This document shows positions 26,669 to 37,552 of a DNA stretch of 42,244 nucleotides, one piece after another. The stretch is from Candidatus Zambryskiibacteriota bacterium (lineage in GTDB: Bacteria > Patescibacteriota > Minisyncoccia > Phycocordibacterales > DATDWN01), in assembly GCA_026394775.1 (NCBI GenBank), contig JAPLZY010000025.1, forward strand, positions 1 to 42,244, read 5' to 3'. Positions within the stretch are counted from its first letter, which is position 1. Each line of letters starts with the position of its first letter. A model generated the notes under the pieces. The model ran no database searches. It saw only the letters and a list, made by a program, of their open reading frames with translations, and was not told the DNA's origin. The translations under genes and the position numbers were made by a program.

Positions 26669-26869
26669 ATGACCACGATGCATCTGGCCGCTCTTGGAGC
26701 GGCGATTCCTGAGTCCGTGTTTGACCGTAGTCAGCACGAAACTCATTTTAATTTTCGTCAGGAGGAGACTCCTGGCTTGAAAAAACCGAACCGGCATCGC
26801 AAGTGGTTCGATAGCGCCACGCAGCGGCGTGGTCGGCGTGGGTCGTCTTTCTCTCGTACTCGTCGCTAA
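26669..26869 (+). CDS. small basic uncharacterised protein
   Basis: 66-aa ORF ending RRGRRGSSFSRTRR, followed by terminator CCCGGATGCTACATGTATCCGGGTCTTTTC. Confidence 0.5.
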   Translation: MTTMHLAALGAAIPESVFDRSQHETHFNFRQEETPGLKKPNRHRKWFDSATQRRGRRGSSFSRTRR

Positions 26870-26980
26870 TTGCGACAAAAGGCCCGGATGCTACATGTAT
26901 CCGGGTCTTTTCTTGCTTTATTTTTTAAAAATGATTAAATTGCATCAGTAGTTAATTCCCTCCGAGAGGTGTGCTCTTTC

Positions 26981-27268
26981 ATGGATATTGTAAAGCGGGC
27001 CAAGCGTAAGCTTGGTAAATTAATTAAGACTCTGCGATTAGCTGCAAAACTCAGCATTGGAGATTTAGCAGAAATGTGCGGTGTCGAAGATTATGTTGTC
27101 TTTCGTCTACAATGCGCTACAGGTAAAAATGATGAACATTTAGTCATCTGGAAGATTCTGGATGTGCTTGGGGTTACCTGTCAGGAAGTTCGACTAATGG
27201 TACATGGGTATCTCAAAACGATCACCGAGCCTCCGCGTAAAATGAATATTCGGTCAGAAATGGCTTAA
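26981..27268 (+). CDS. small HTH-like protein
   Basis: GKLIKTLRLAAKLSIGDLAEMCGVEDYVVFRLQ; terminator GGGCGTTCCGATTTTGTCGGAACGCCCTTT. Confidence 0.6.
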   Translation: MDIVKRAKRKLGKLIKTLRLAAKLSIGDLAEMCGVEDYVVFRLQCATGKNDEHLVIWKILDVLGVTCQEVRLMVHGYLKTITEPPRKMNIRSEMA

Positions 27269-27411
27269 TCACCAAAGGGCGTTCCGATTTTGTCGGAACG
27301 CCCTTTCTCTTGTATTCTTCTTACTTCAAACTTCTGATATCTAGCTTCTACCCCCTAAGACTTTGAGTACAAAGTCCGGGCGACCCCATGAGACGAAGTC
27401 TCGTCTGGGGT

Positions 27412-29163
27412 TTAGCCCTTATACTGCTTCTTTCGCAGTCTCGTTGAAATTGGAGTGATTTCAATGTATTCATCACCCTGCATGATTTCCATCGCTCGTT
27501 CGATATCGAGTTTGTATGCAGGAGCGAGGTATACTGTTCCGTCAGAGCCAGATGCACGCATGTTGGTGAGTTGCTTTCCTTTGGTTGGGTTTACAAACAA
27601 GTCTTCACCCTTTGAAGAGTTTCCGATCACTTGTCCTTCATATACCTCAAAACCTGGTTCTACATAGAGCACTCCTCGCTGTTGGAGGTTGTCGAGTGAG
27701 AAAGCGAGACACTTTCCTTTAGTCATTGAAACCATTGCGCCGAGGTGAGTTTTCTGGATTTCTCCTACGTATGCCTGGAAGTTGATAAATCGAGAAGAAA
27801 GAATGCCGAGACCTTTTGTATCGATAACGAACTGTCCACGGTATCCAAGAAGTCCACGTGTCGGTGCTTCGAAAATCAAACGCTGATTTCCGTCACCTTG
27901 TTTGATATTCATAAGAGTTGCTCGACGTGCAGAAAGTTTGGCGATCACACTACTTGCAGACTCGTCTGGTACGTCAATCACTACTTCTTCAAATGGCTCG
28001 CTCTGTACTCCGTCAATATCTTTGATAAGTGCCTGAGGCTGAGATACCTGGAGCTCGTAGCCTTCGCGTCGCATGTTTTCCAAAAGCACTGCGATATGAA
28101 GTTCACCACGTCCAAATACATTCATGCGGTCACCCGTAAAGTCTACTTTAAGACCCACGTTTACTTCGAGTTCTTTTTCGAGTCGTTCTCGGATTTGTCG
28201 TGAAGTAACAAATTTTCCTTCTCGTCCTGCAAACGGTGAGTCGTTTACCAAAAATTCAAGAGAGATAGTTGGCTCGTCGATGTTGATCGAAGGAAGGGGT
28301 GTAACTTCTGGGTCGGTAGAGACAGTATCTCCGATATAAATCTCAGGAATACCAGCGATCATCACAATGTCTCCAGATGTTGCTTGAGCTTCTTCTTTTT
28401 TCGCCATTCCTTCAAAAGTGTAGAGTTTGGTTAGTTTTCCGGTCAGTGTCTGTCCGTCTGCTTTTTTTACAAATACGTTTGCGTTTGCTTGGAGTGTACC
28501 TTGGTACATTCGGCAGATCGCCATACGTCCGAGGAAGTTGTCGTATGCAAGGTTGAATACTTGGAGTTTTGCAGGGCCTTCATCTTGCGTCGAAGCTGGG
28601 GGAACCAAATTCAAAATGGTATCGAGTAGAGGGTTGAGGTTAGTAGCAGTATCCGTAAGATTCATTTTTGCTACACCTTCTCGGCCAATAGCGTACACAG
28701 TCGTAAAGTTGAGTTGTTCGTCATTTGCACCGAGGTCCATGAAAAGCTCAAGTACCATTTCGTGTACTTCATCTGGTCGAGCCGCTGGTTTGTCGATCTT
28801 GTTGATCACGACAATTGGCTTGAGACCAAGTTCAAGTGACTTTTTGAGTACAAAGCGTGTCTGTGGCATCGGACCTTCCTGGGCGTCCACCACTAAAAGC
28901 ACTGTGTCGATAGAACGAAGCACTCGCTCTACTTCAGAACCGAAGTCGGAGTGGCCTGGTGTGTCCACAATGTTGATCTTTGTGTCTTTGTAGAAAAGGG
29001 AAGTGTTTTTAGCGTAGATAGTAATACCACGCTCTTTTTCAATAGAGTTTGAGTCCATACTTGCACCTTCTTCGGTCATGCCGTTTTGACGAAGTAACGC
29101 ATCTGTGAGAGTCGTTTTTCCGTGGTCCACGTGGGCGATTATCGCGATGTTTCTAATTTCCAT
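27412..29163 (-). CDS. typA: GTP-binding protein TypA/BipA
   Basis: AHVDHGKTTLTDALL, DTPGHSDF, full BipA architecture. Confidence 0.97.
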   Translation of the reverse strand: MEIRNIAIIAHVDHGKTTLTDALLRQNGMTEEGASMDSNSIEKERGITIYAKNTSLFYKDTKINIVDTPGHSDFGSEVERVLRSIDTVLLVVDAQEGPMPQTRFVLKKSLELGLKPIVVINKIDKPAARPDEVHEMVLELFMDLGANDEQLNFTTVYAIGREGVAKMNLTDTATNLNPLLDTILNLVPPASTQDEGPAKLQVFNLAYDNFLGRMAICRMYQGTLQANANVFVKKADGQTLTGKLTKLYTFEGMAKKEEAQATSGDIVMIAGIPEIYIGDTVSTDPEVTPLPSINIDEPTISLEFLVNDSPFAGREGKFVTSRQIRERLEKELEVNVGLKVDFTGDRMNVFGRGELHIAVLLENMRREGYELQVSQPQALIKDIDGVQSEPFEEVVIDVPDESASSVIAKLSARRATLMNIKQGDGNQRLIFEAPTRGLLGYRGQFVIDTKGLGILSSRFINFQAYVGEIQKTHLGAMVSMTKGKCLAFSLDNLQQRGVLYVEPGFEVYEGQVIGNSSKGEDLFVNPTKGKQLTNMRASGSDGTVYLAPAYKLDIERAMEIMQGDEYIEITPISTRLRKKQYKG

Positions 29164-29172
29164 ATATGTTAC

Positions 29173-29293
29173 GTCAGGTCTTTTTAACCAATTTCATCGT
29201 CTAAATTTCAAAAAATATTCTTCGCCGTGCGTACAGTATGCATGCGAATATTTTCTAAAATTTATACGCGACCTTGGTCAAAAATCCTCTGAC
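29173..29293. repeat. nested-hairpin element family 2, copy 3
   Basis: GTCAGGTCTTTTTAACCAATTTCATCG ... GCGTACAGTATGCATGC ... GCGACCTTGGTCAAAAATCCTCTGAC. Confidence 0.75.
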
Positions 29294-29408
29294 TTGTGAA
29301 TTAATGATTAATTGGCTACTTTCCTAAAAAGAGAGCTAATTAAAGCATGTTTTGAGGGATGTTGTCAAAGGTTTGCATATAAGTGTGGTGTGGAGGTATT
29401 ATTTGTAT

Positions 29409-29678
29409 ATGAGAAATATTTTTGAAAGTTTTTTAGGAACTCCGGCACCTAAAGAGTCTGCCGATGGGGCGGGACTTATGGCAGTGCCAGAGCGTGGGAT
29501 GGATCAAGGGGATGTAAATTTTGAAGGTAGTAATCTTGAAAATGAGATTGCTCTACTTGAAGACAAGATTAAAAGGTATAAAGATGGAGAAGACGTAGAC
29601 GGAGTTGATGAGGGTAATGTAAGTGATCTTGAAACAAAGCTTGAAAACCTTAAGGCGCAATTAGAAGAAAATAATTAA
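29409..29678 (+). CDS. small acidic coiled-coil protein
   Basis: MRNIFESFLGTPAPKES...LENEIALLEDKIKRYKDGE...LETKLENLKAQLEENN; terminator-like hairpin at 29684-29717. Confidence 0.6.
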   Translation: MRNIFESFLGTPAPKESADGAGLMAVPERGMDQGDVNFEGSNLENEIALLEDKIKRYKDGEDVDGVDEGNVSDLETKLENLKAQLEENN

Positions 29679-29721
29679 AAAAATTTCCCTGAGGTGTCAC
29701 CTCTGGGAGATTTTTGTATAG

Positions 29722-30213
29722 TTAAGCTGTTCCTTTTTTCTTCCCAACTAGATGAAGGAGTTCACTTGCTTTTTCGAGCATCCGGTGGTGTCTGTGTAGG
29801 CCAGTCTCTGCGAGAGTGATAAGGTCTTTATCTTCCTTTGCTTCTGCAGCACCTTTCACAAGAGCCCAGTGCACAGTAGCTGCTCCTTCAAAAAAGCCAG
29901 ACCATTCCAAAAGCTCAGTTGGGTTGTCCCACTGATCTCCGACATAAAGGTCTCGCATTGCGCGGAGTTTGGCACCTGTGCCATCGAGCTTTTTTTGTAC
30001 AATATCGAGAGTTCCTTCATCTGTGGCAATCTTTCGGATACTGCTTGCGTGCATTTCAGACTCTTCGATCAAGCTTTCAAGCATGTCCGCTCCGAGTACA
30101 GAGGTAAGAGCATCTCTTCCTTTTTCAAATGTCTCAATCCCTACTTCGGCAAATGCGAGCACTTCCCCTAGTTTTTTTGCGGTAAATTCATTCATATATT
30201 TTTTGTTAAACAA
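29722..30213 (-). CDS. uncharacterised helical protein
   Basis: 163-aa ORF, likely internal start MNEFTAKKLGEVL. Confidence 0.6.
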   Translation of the reverse strand: MFNKKYMNEFTAKKLGEVLAFAEVGIETFEKGRDALTSVLGADMLESLIEESEMHASSIRKIATDEGTLDIVQKKLDGTGAKLRAMRDLYVGDQWDNPTELLEWSGFFEGAATVHWALVKGAAEAKEDKDLITLAETGLHRHHRMLEKASELLHLVGKKKGTA

Positions 30214-30321
30214 GTTTGTTAGTAGCTACATCTTATCAAATCTAGTGTTTAAAGAAAGGGTTATGAATATTTTTCTTTTTTAAACCACTCGTGATAGAAT
30301 AGCCTCGTTGTTTAAAATTAA

Positions 30322-31623
<1,302 letters not shown>

Positions 31624-31635
31624 TTTGATACAGAG

Positions 31636-31669
31636 AAAGGGTAACGCGACGCGTTACCCTTTTTTGTTT
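31636..31669 (+). terminator. terminator after eno (bidirectional)
   Basis: AAAGGGTAACGCGACGCGTTACCCTTTTTT. Confidence 0.8.
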
Positions 31670-32022
31670 TTCCATTGGCGAAGGATCTGCCCAAGCCTGA
31701 CATGGTTGATCGGCAGATTTAGTTCTTCTACCAGTTTGCGCAGACTCTTGTCATGACTATTCATCCGGGCGACTTCTTCGATACAATAGCCCCCGAGGTT
31801 GTTTTGGGTTACTTTTTGATTCCGCCTCGTCACTTTGTACGGGTCTGTTCGGGACCCGGGGTTTTTCCTGAAGCACTTTATGCTTCTTCGAATGTTAAGT
31901 ATAGTCCGTAGTGGACACATGAATTCTCGCGCTATCTCCTCGTCGCTTTGAGTGAGATGTTTTGGGATGTACGTCATAATTTCTCGGCGTACAACTTTCG
32001 GCACTACCTGACCTTTTGGCAT
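31654..32022 (-). CDS. uncharacterised protein, possibly HTH-containing
   Basis: 122-aa ORF; minus-strand TTGACT-17-TATAAA and AGGGAGGA RBS upstream. Confidence 0.65.
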   Translation of the reverse strand: MPKGQVVPKVVRREIMTYIPKHLTQSDEEIAREFMCPLRTILNIRRSIKCFRKNPGSRTDPYKVTRRNQKVTQNNLGGYCIEEVARMNSHDKSLRKLVEELNLPINHVRLGQILRQWKNKKG

Positions 32023-32116
32023 AAATCCTCCCTATTTTACTTTATATCATCTGTTTGACAAAAAGTCAATTTAACGTGCTCGCATGAGAAATGATTTTGC
32101 ATTATAATAATCATCT

Positions 32117-33625
32117 ATGAAAAACTACACACAGGTTGCTTTAATAGTATTAGATGGTTGGGGACATCGAGAAGATACAAAAAACAATGCGGTTGCTTCG
32201 GCAAAAACTCCAAATTTTAACAAGTATTGGGATATGTACCCTCATTCACTTCTTGAAGCCAGTGGACTTGCAGTGGGTTTGCCTGAAGGTCAGATGGGAA
32301 ACTCTGAAATAGGACACACGACTATCGGCGCAGGTAAAGTGCTCGATACTGACTTGGTGCGTATTGCTAAATCTATTGCAAATGGAGAGTTTGAACAAAA
32401 CCCAACATTTCTCAAACTTTTTTCTCATGTAAAAGAAAACAACTCGGTGCTTCATATAAAAGGTATTGTGGGTACAGGTGGAGTACATGGTCACCAGGAC
32501 CACCTCATTGCATTTATTCGTGCCGCAAAAAAACATGGAGTAGAAAAGATTGCAATTCATGCTTTTACTGACGGTAGAGACAGTGCTCCGAAAAGTGCGA
32601 GTGCATTTTTGAAAGAAATTGAAGAGGTCTTGGAAGAAGTGGGTATCGGGCATATTGCCACCATGTCAGGGCGTTTTTATGCAATGGATCGAGACAACAA
32701 TTGGGATCGTATAGAAAAAGCAACAAATGCAATGTTTAAAGCCGAAGGGAAGTCTTCTCTACTTAAACCTTCAGAAATGGCGCTTCAGCTGTATACAGAA
32801 GGACATATAGATGAACATTTTGAGCCTGTGGTGTTTCTTGATGCAAAAGGGCAGACTGCACCGCTTCGAGAAAACGATGCAATCTTTTTCTTCAACTTCA
32901 GAGCAGACCGCACGAGACAGATTAGTAAAAAAATCCTGGAAGAAATTGAAGGGAAAAATATTTTGTTTGCAACATTGACCGAATATCACAAAGACTTCAA
33001 GTGTGAGATCGCATTTCCTGTTGTTTCGCTTGAGACTGTGCTTGCAAAAGAAATAGCAGATGCAGGTTTGAGCCAGGCTCATATTGCAGAAACAGAAAAA
33101 TTCCCACATGCTACTTTTTTTCTCAATGGTGGTAAAAATGAACCTCATACAGGGGAGCGACATATTATGCTCGACAGTCGCAAAGATGTCCTGACGCATG
33201 ACCTTGCTCCAAAGATGCGAGCGGAGGGTATTGCGGATGCTGCTATCAAAGAGGTGGAAGCGGGTACCAATTTTATTTTCATCAACTTTGCAAATCCAGA
33301 TATGGTGGGACACACTGCAAATGTGCCTGCGATTATTGAAGCGGTGGAAGAAGTGGACACTCAATTTACTCGAGTAGTGGAGGCGATGCAGAAAGCAGGA
33401 GGAGTGGTGTTTTTTACGGCAGATCATGGAAATGCAGAAGTAAATGTCGACCCAGAGACGGGAGAAAAACATACCTCTCATACGATAAACCCAGTGCCTG
33501 CAGTGCTCACAGATGCGAATTTAGGGCTCCGAGGGGGCACTCTGGCAGACATTGCTCCTACAGTGCTTACGTTGTTTGGGCTTCACATACCTGAATCGAT
33601 GACAGGGAAGAGTTTGGTGAGTTAG
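32117..33625 (+). CDS. gpmI: 2,3-bisphosphoglycerate-independent phosphoglycerate mutase
   Basis: VALIVLDGWGHREDTKNNAVASAKTPNF, GQMGNSEIGHTTIGAG, TADHGNAE. Confidence 0.98.
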   Translation: MKNYTQVALIVLDGWGHREDTKNNAVASAKTPNFNKYWDMYPHSLLEASGLAVGLPEGQMGNSEIGHTTIGAGKVLDTDLVRIAKSIANGEFEQNPTFLKLFSHVKENNSVLHIKGIVGTGGVHGHQDHLIAFIRAAKKHGVEKIAIHAFTDGRDSAPKSASAFLKEIEEVLEEVGIGHIATMSGRFYAMDRDNNWDRIEKATNAMFKAEGKSSLLKPSEMALQLYTEGHIDEHFEPVVFLDAKGQTAPLRENDAIFFFNFRADRTRQISKKILEEIEGKNILFATLTEYHKDFKCEIAFPVVSLETVLAKEIADAGLSQAHIAETEKFPHATFFLNGGKNEPHTGERHIMLDSRKDVLTHDLAPKMRAEGIADAAIKEVEAGTNFIFINFANPDMVGHTANVPAIIEAVEEVDTQFTRVVEAMQKAGGVVFFTADHGNAEVNVDPETGEKHTSHTINPVPAVLTDANLGLRGGTLADIAPTVLTLFGLHIPESMTGKSLVS

Positions 33626-33626
33626 T

Positions 33627-33789
33627 CTAAAGAAGCATAATACAAAATATCTTTTTCTTGCTTCCCTCAAATCCCCCTGCGGGGTTTTCGGCTGTCCTCG
33701 GCCCAAACCTGTCAAGAGCGGGGTGCCTTGACAGGACTATGCTTTGGGCCTGTGGAGGCGCGAAAAAGATATTTTGTATTTGGCTTTAG
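33627..33789. repeat. perfect-arm hairpin element downstream of gpmI
   Basis: AATACAAAATATCTTTTTC (33639-33657) / GAAAAAGATATTTTGTATT (33762-33780); inner GGCCCAAA/TTTGGGCC and CCTGTCAAG/CTTGACAGG. Confidence 0.75.
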
Positions 33790-33865
33790 TGGTTATGTTG
33801 ACATAGGTCTGTTTTCTTGTATCATATTTCGGGTACGAAGAAATTGTTCCTTGGAGGGTTGTAAA

Positions 33866-34411
33866 ATGAGAGCCTTTTTTCTAATTGGTTTACAAGGTTC
33901 CGGTAAGGGTGTTCAGGGTACGCTTTTGACACAAATTGGTTTCAAACAACTTGTTGCCTCAAAAGCTTTGGAATCTGCACCCACAGATGTTAAAGATGAA
34001 ATTACTTCATTAGTAAGTGCTGGACAATTAGTTCCAGATGAGATTACTGTCAGGGCCCTTACGGAATATTTGGAAGATAAAACAACTCCGTCAGACGACA
34101 TTGTTCTTGATGGTTACATGAGGACTCCTGGGCAAACTGATGCGATGCTTACGTATCTTGAAAAAATGGGATACGACATAACCGTTTTCGTACTTGTCCT
34201 TCCGGACGAAATTGCAGTTCGTCGGGCACTTCTGCGGAATCGTGCCGATGATACCCCTGAGAAATTAAAAGTTCGTTTTAAGGGATACTACGACCATATC
34301 GGCTCAGTGTTGGCGACAGTGGTGCGTAGGGGCTACAGTGTTCACACTGTTGATACTTCAGGATATCCAGAACACATTTTTCAATCTATTTGCAAGATCG
34401 CAAGACTTTGA
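33866..34411 (+). CDS. adenylate kinase-like P-loop protein
   Basis: FLIGLQGSGKGVQGTLL, VLDGYMRTPGQ; promoter TTGACA-16-TATCAT near 33799; terminator GCTCCGATATCGGAGC. Confidence 0.75.
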   Translation: MRAFFLIGLQGSGKGVQGTLLTQIGFKQLVASKALESAPTDVKDEITSLVSAGQLVPDEITVRALTEYLEDKTTPSDDIVLDGYMRTPGQTDAMLTYLEKMGYDITVFVLVLPDEIAVRRALLRNRADDTPEKLKVRFKGYYDHIGSVLATVVRRGYSVHTVDTSGYPEHIFQSICKIARL

Positions 34412-34492
34412 AACAAGAGCAGAAACGGTGTCTACAAAGGGCGCTCCGATATCGGAGCGCTCTATTTTTAATTCCAAATTTTTAAAATAGAT

Positions 34493-34903
34493 TTAATGCT
34501 GATCAACAGGTGTCGCGCAGTGTGCACATCGACGAGCTTCTTTTGGTATTTCAGAAATACATTCAGGACATTTTTTTGTTGTCGGTTCTATTGGGTTTTC
34601 AGATTTTTTTGAGTACAACATTAGTTTGTTGAGAGGTGTTACGACAAAGAAATATATTGAAGAGGCAACAATGATAAATGAGATCAATGCATTGAAGAAA
34701 TTGCCGTACATAAACTTACTTTCATTGATGGTGAAAAAGAGTCCTGAAAAGTCAGGTGCATGAAAGATTGCCGAGATGAGGGGAGTCATGATATCTGCTA
34801 CAAGTGAATTTACCACTGCGCCAAATGCACCTCCGATTACCACACCCACAGCTAGGTCCACTACATTGCCTCGTAAAATAAATTGTTTAAATCCTTGTAA
34901 CAT
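34493..34903 (-). CDS. mscL: large-conductance mechanosensitive channel with C-terminal zinc ribbon
   Basis: FILRGNVVDLAVGVVIGGAFGAVVNSLVADIMTPL plus CPECISEIPKEARRCAHC. Confidence 0.95.
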   Translation of the reverse strand: MLQGFKQFILRGNVVDLAVGVVIGGAFGAVVNSLVADIMTPLISAIFHAPDFSGLFFTINESKFMYGNFFNALISFIIVASSIYFFVVTPLNKLMLYSKKSENPIEPTTKKCPECISEIPKEARRCAHCATPVDQH

Positions 34904-34948
34904 ACGTTTATGTTTTTATGACTAATCCGTATAGTATAGCATAACTTT

Positions 34949-35191
34949 CTAGTAAGCAAGCGATCCAGGGGTAGATGAAGGGGTGGGACCCGTTTCTTCG
35001 TTTACAGGGTATGTGTCTGTGCTAAAGATTTTGTTTTCCGATGTAAATTCATTGTTGTTCCGGAGTAAGGGTAAGGCGTAGATAAAAAACAAACCAAAAA
35101 TAACGAGCATAAGCATAACCCCAATAATTAAACTTGTTGATGAGTCAGATTCTTGGTTTAGTCTTCGGTTGTGATGGATCATGGTGTTCAT
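34949..35191 (-). CDS. small single-TM protein downstream of the sigma factor
   Basis: 80-aa ORF with TM SLIIGVMLMLVIFGLFFIYALPLL. Confidence 0.6.
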   Translation of the reverse strand: MNTMIHHNRRLNQESDSSTSLIIGVMLMLVIFGLFFIYALPLLRNNNEFTSENKIFSTDTYPVNEETGPTPSSTPGSLAY

Positions 35192-35217
35192 ATAGTTGTT
35201 GTATTAGTAATTAATTT

Positions 35218-35742
35218 TTAAGATAGGTGTGACTGAGGACAGTCGCACAGGAGCTTGAGTTTAAAGAGACCTCGATGTATTTGTACCGCAATGGTATTTT
35301 TAGGTTGGTTTGTAATATCTGATATTTCCCCGAGGGATAAGTCGAGAATAAATCGCATTTTAATCACTTCTCTGTATTTCTCAGGAAGTTTTGATATGAG
35401 AATAATTGCTTTTTTTCCATCGAATACATTGGAAAGTCGGCCTTCGTCGTCGATGCTCGGCTCAAAACCTTTTTCAAGAAGAGCGTCGAGGGACGCGGTT
35501 TTCCGTTTTCTGTATTCATCGATTATAAGATGGTTGAGTACATGGTAGAGAAACGCTTTCATTGCCTCTATCTTTCCTCCTTTCACGAGGTAAAGCCATG
35601 TTTTCATAAAAGTATTTTGTACCAAGTCTTGGCTGATATTTTGGTCGTGTACTTTATAATACGCATGTGCACGTAATGCTTTTTCATATGTATCATGTGC
35701 TTCAGTAAGAAGTACGTGATATTTTTTTTGTTTGTGAGTCAT
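35218..35742 (-). CDS. ECF-type RNA polymerase sigma factor
   Basis: ISQDLVQNTFMKTWLYL (region 2), LPEKYREVIKMRFILDLSLGEISDITNQPKNTIAVQIHRGLFKLK (region 4). Confidence 0.85.
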   Translation of the reverse strand: MTHKQKKYHVLLTEAHDTYEKALRAHAYYKVHDQNISQDLVQNTFMKTWLYLVKGGKIEAMKAFLYHVLNHLIIDEYRKRKTASLDALLEKGFEPSIDDEGRLSNVFDGKKAIILISKLPEKYREVIKMRFILDLSLGEISDITNQPKNTIAVQIHRGLFKLKLLCDCPQSHLS

Positions 35743-35933
35743 ATAGTTTGGTCTATTTTTCCAGGCTCACTCGGGTGATCAAGAATATAAGAGATAAATT
35801 TAATGTTAACTTAATTATTGTATTTTGATAAAGTATGTAAGTCAAGAGAAAATGCACTATGACCTGTGTATAACTTAATGTAAAGTTAATATATATTTTT
35901 GCAAATAACCATGGCAGGTGATATAAATAAAGT

Positions 35934-36614
35934 ATGATAATCTTAATTATTGAAGATGAGAAAAAACTTTCCGATATTTTAAAAACCGTCCTTAAAAGCG
36001 AGCGGTATTCTGTTGATGTGGCCTATACAGGAAAAGATGGTTTGGATAAGGCGATGAAAAACAAGTATTCGCTTATATTGTTAGATATTATGCTTCCTCT
36101 CAAAGATGGTTTTACGGTCTGCAAAGAACTCCGAGAACACCAGATCCATACGCCTATCATTATGTTGACCGCGAGAGGTTCTGTGGATGATCGAGTGACA
36201 GGACTTGATACGGGAGCCGATGATTATCTCGTGAAGCCTTTTGGTATGAACGAACTTTTTGCGCGTATCAGAGCTGTGCTTCGACGCAGAAAAACTACAG
36301 ACTCAGATATAGTAAAAATCGCAAACTTGGTAATGGATAAAAAGAAACACGAAGTAACCCGAGCAGGAAAAGTCGTGGCCCTCACTCCTAAAGAATATAA
36401 ACTTTTAGATACATTACTAACTCACCCAGGTGAAGCTATCAACAGACGTACACTGATAGACAATGCATGGGGGCCTGACTTTGTAGAAGCAAATAATGAG
36501 TTAAATGTGCATATAAAGTACCTTCGAAGTAAGATAGATGGAGATATGGGTAAAGCAAAACATAAACCACTCATACACACGATTCGAGGAGTGGGTTTTG
36601 TATTGAAAGAGTAG
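35934..36614 (+). CDS. OmpR/PhoB-family response regulator
   Basis: Receiver LLDIMLPLKDGF, KPFGMNELFARIRAVLRRR, winged-helix C-terminus. Confidence 0.95.
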   Translation: MIILIIEDEKKLSDILKTVLKSERYSVDVAYTGKDGLDKAMKNKYSLILLDIMLPLKDGFTVCKELREHQIHTPIIMLTARGSVDDRVTGLDTGADDYLVKPFGMNELFARIRAVLRRRKTTDSDIVKIANLVMDKKKHEVTRAGKVVALTPKEYKLLDTLLTHPGEAINRRTLIDNAWGPDFVEANNELNVHIKYLRSKIDGDMGKAKHKPLIHTIRGVGFVLKE

Positions 36615-36685
36615 GTCTTCTCAAGCCATCTTGACTTGTTTCATTAAAAGTAGTTGTGTGATACTCTGGTCATTGAGGTCCGGAG

Positions 36686-37504
36686 ATGGAACTAAGTATT
36701 AATATTAATACAGTAGTCTCGTTGGGTCTCAGTCAGCGATACCAAGGGATACTTGAAAGAAAGTGGAGTGCAACTGTTTCAGATCCTTTTGCGTTCACCC
36801 CTCATGAGAAAAAAGGGGTGGTGACGCTAGAGGATGTGTTGCGTGAAAACAACGCTCTCGGTGATTTTTCATCACAACAAATGAGGAATGTCTTTGGAGC
36901 GAGTACAATTAATGATCGGCTCAACCGAATGAGAGCTGGTAAAAAGATTGTGGCTGTTGGGTTTGGTCGAAATTACGATGCATGCTGGCTTGCTGAAGCT
37001 ATTTTGGCAGGCTATGAGGTTTGGTGGCTCGATGTCTCGTCCGCTGCTTGTGAAATGGCGTTCGCCAGCATGCGCGCTCAATTAGAAAAATTGAAAGCTC
37101 ACCACATCCACTTTCCCAAACCTAGAGTTGTACAAGGAGAAATACGATCTGTCCTCGCCAACCCGACTTCAATCGGACTTGATCTCGAAACGGTAGAGAT
37201 TTGGTATTTCTGTCGAACGTTGACGTGTATGTCTACACGCTCAATGATGTTTGTTCTGAAGTGGATTGGTGAATCATCTTTTTCTGAAGCAGTTGATCCG
37301 GACAAAAAGAAAATGATCCAGATAGTGGTTGCGACAAGGGATTATAACATTACTCGAGTGGAAGAAACGAGTAAGCTCTACACGTTAAAACAGCTCTTGG
37401 CTCCACTAGAGCGAGGAGCAGGACGTAAAATGACGGTAACCAGTGCTCCGTTGCATATGTACTTTGACCAGAAGTATAGTGCACTCAGTATAAGAGCACG
37501 CTAA
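36686..37504 (+). CDS. uncharacterised Rossmann/SAM-methyltransferase-like protein
   Basis: KIVAVGFGRNYDACWLAEAILAGYEVWWLDVSSAACEMA; terminator at 37503-37545. Confidence 0.55.
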   Translation: MELSININTVVSLGLSQRYQGILERKWSATVSDPFAFTPHEKKGVVTLEDVLRENNALGDFSSQQMRNVFGASTINDRLNRMRAGKKIVAVGFGRNYDACWLAEAILAGYEVWWLDVSSAACEMAFASMRAQLEKLKAHHIHFPKPRVVQGEIRSVLANPTSIGLDLETVEIWYFCRTLTCMSTRSMMFVLKWIGESSFSEAVDPDKKKMIQIVVATRDYNITRVEETSKLYTLKQLLAPLERGAGRKMTVTSAPLHMYFDQKYSALSIRAR

Positions 37505-37552
37505 TGTGGCGGTGGGGAGCAGTGTCTTCTCCCGCCCATTTTTTTAAATTTT

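Noticed and set aside
27355-27415. Further copy of the structured motif at CTTTGAGTACAAAGTC
   Set aside because: Shares only a short TTGAGTAC-like string; lacks GGTGTAC and the TGTAA hairpin, and is better explained as the typA terminator region.
28427-28993. 188-aa plus ORF opposite typA
   Set aside because: Shadow frame of typA, no domain support.
32771-33481. 236-aa minus ORF opposite gpmI
   Set aside because: Antisense to a conserved gene; Cys/His/Phe-rich composition typical of a shadow frame.
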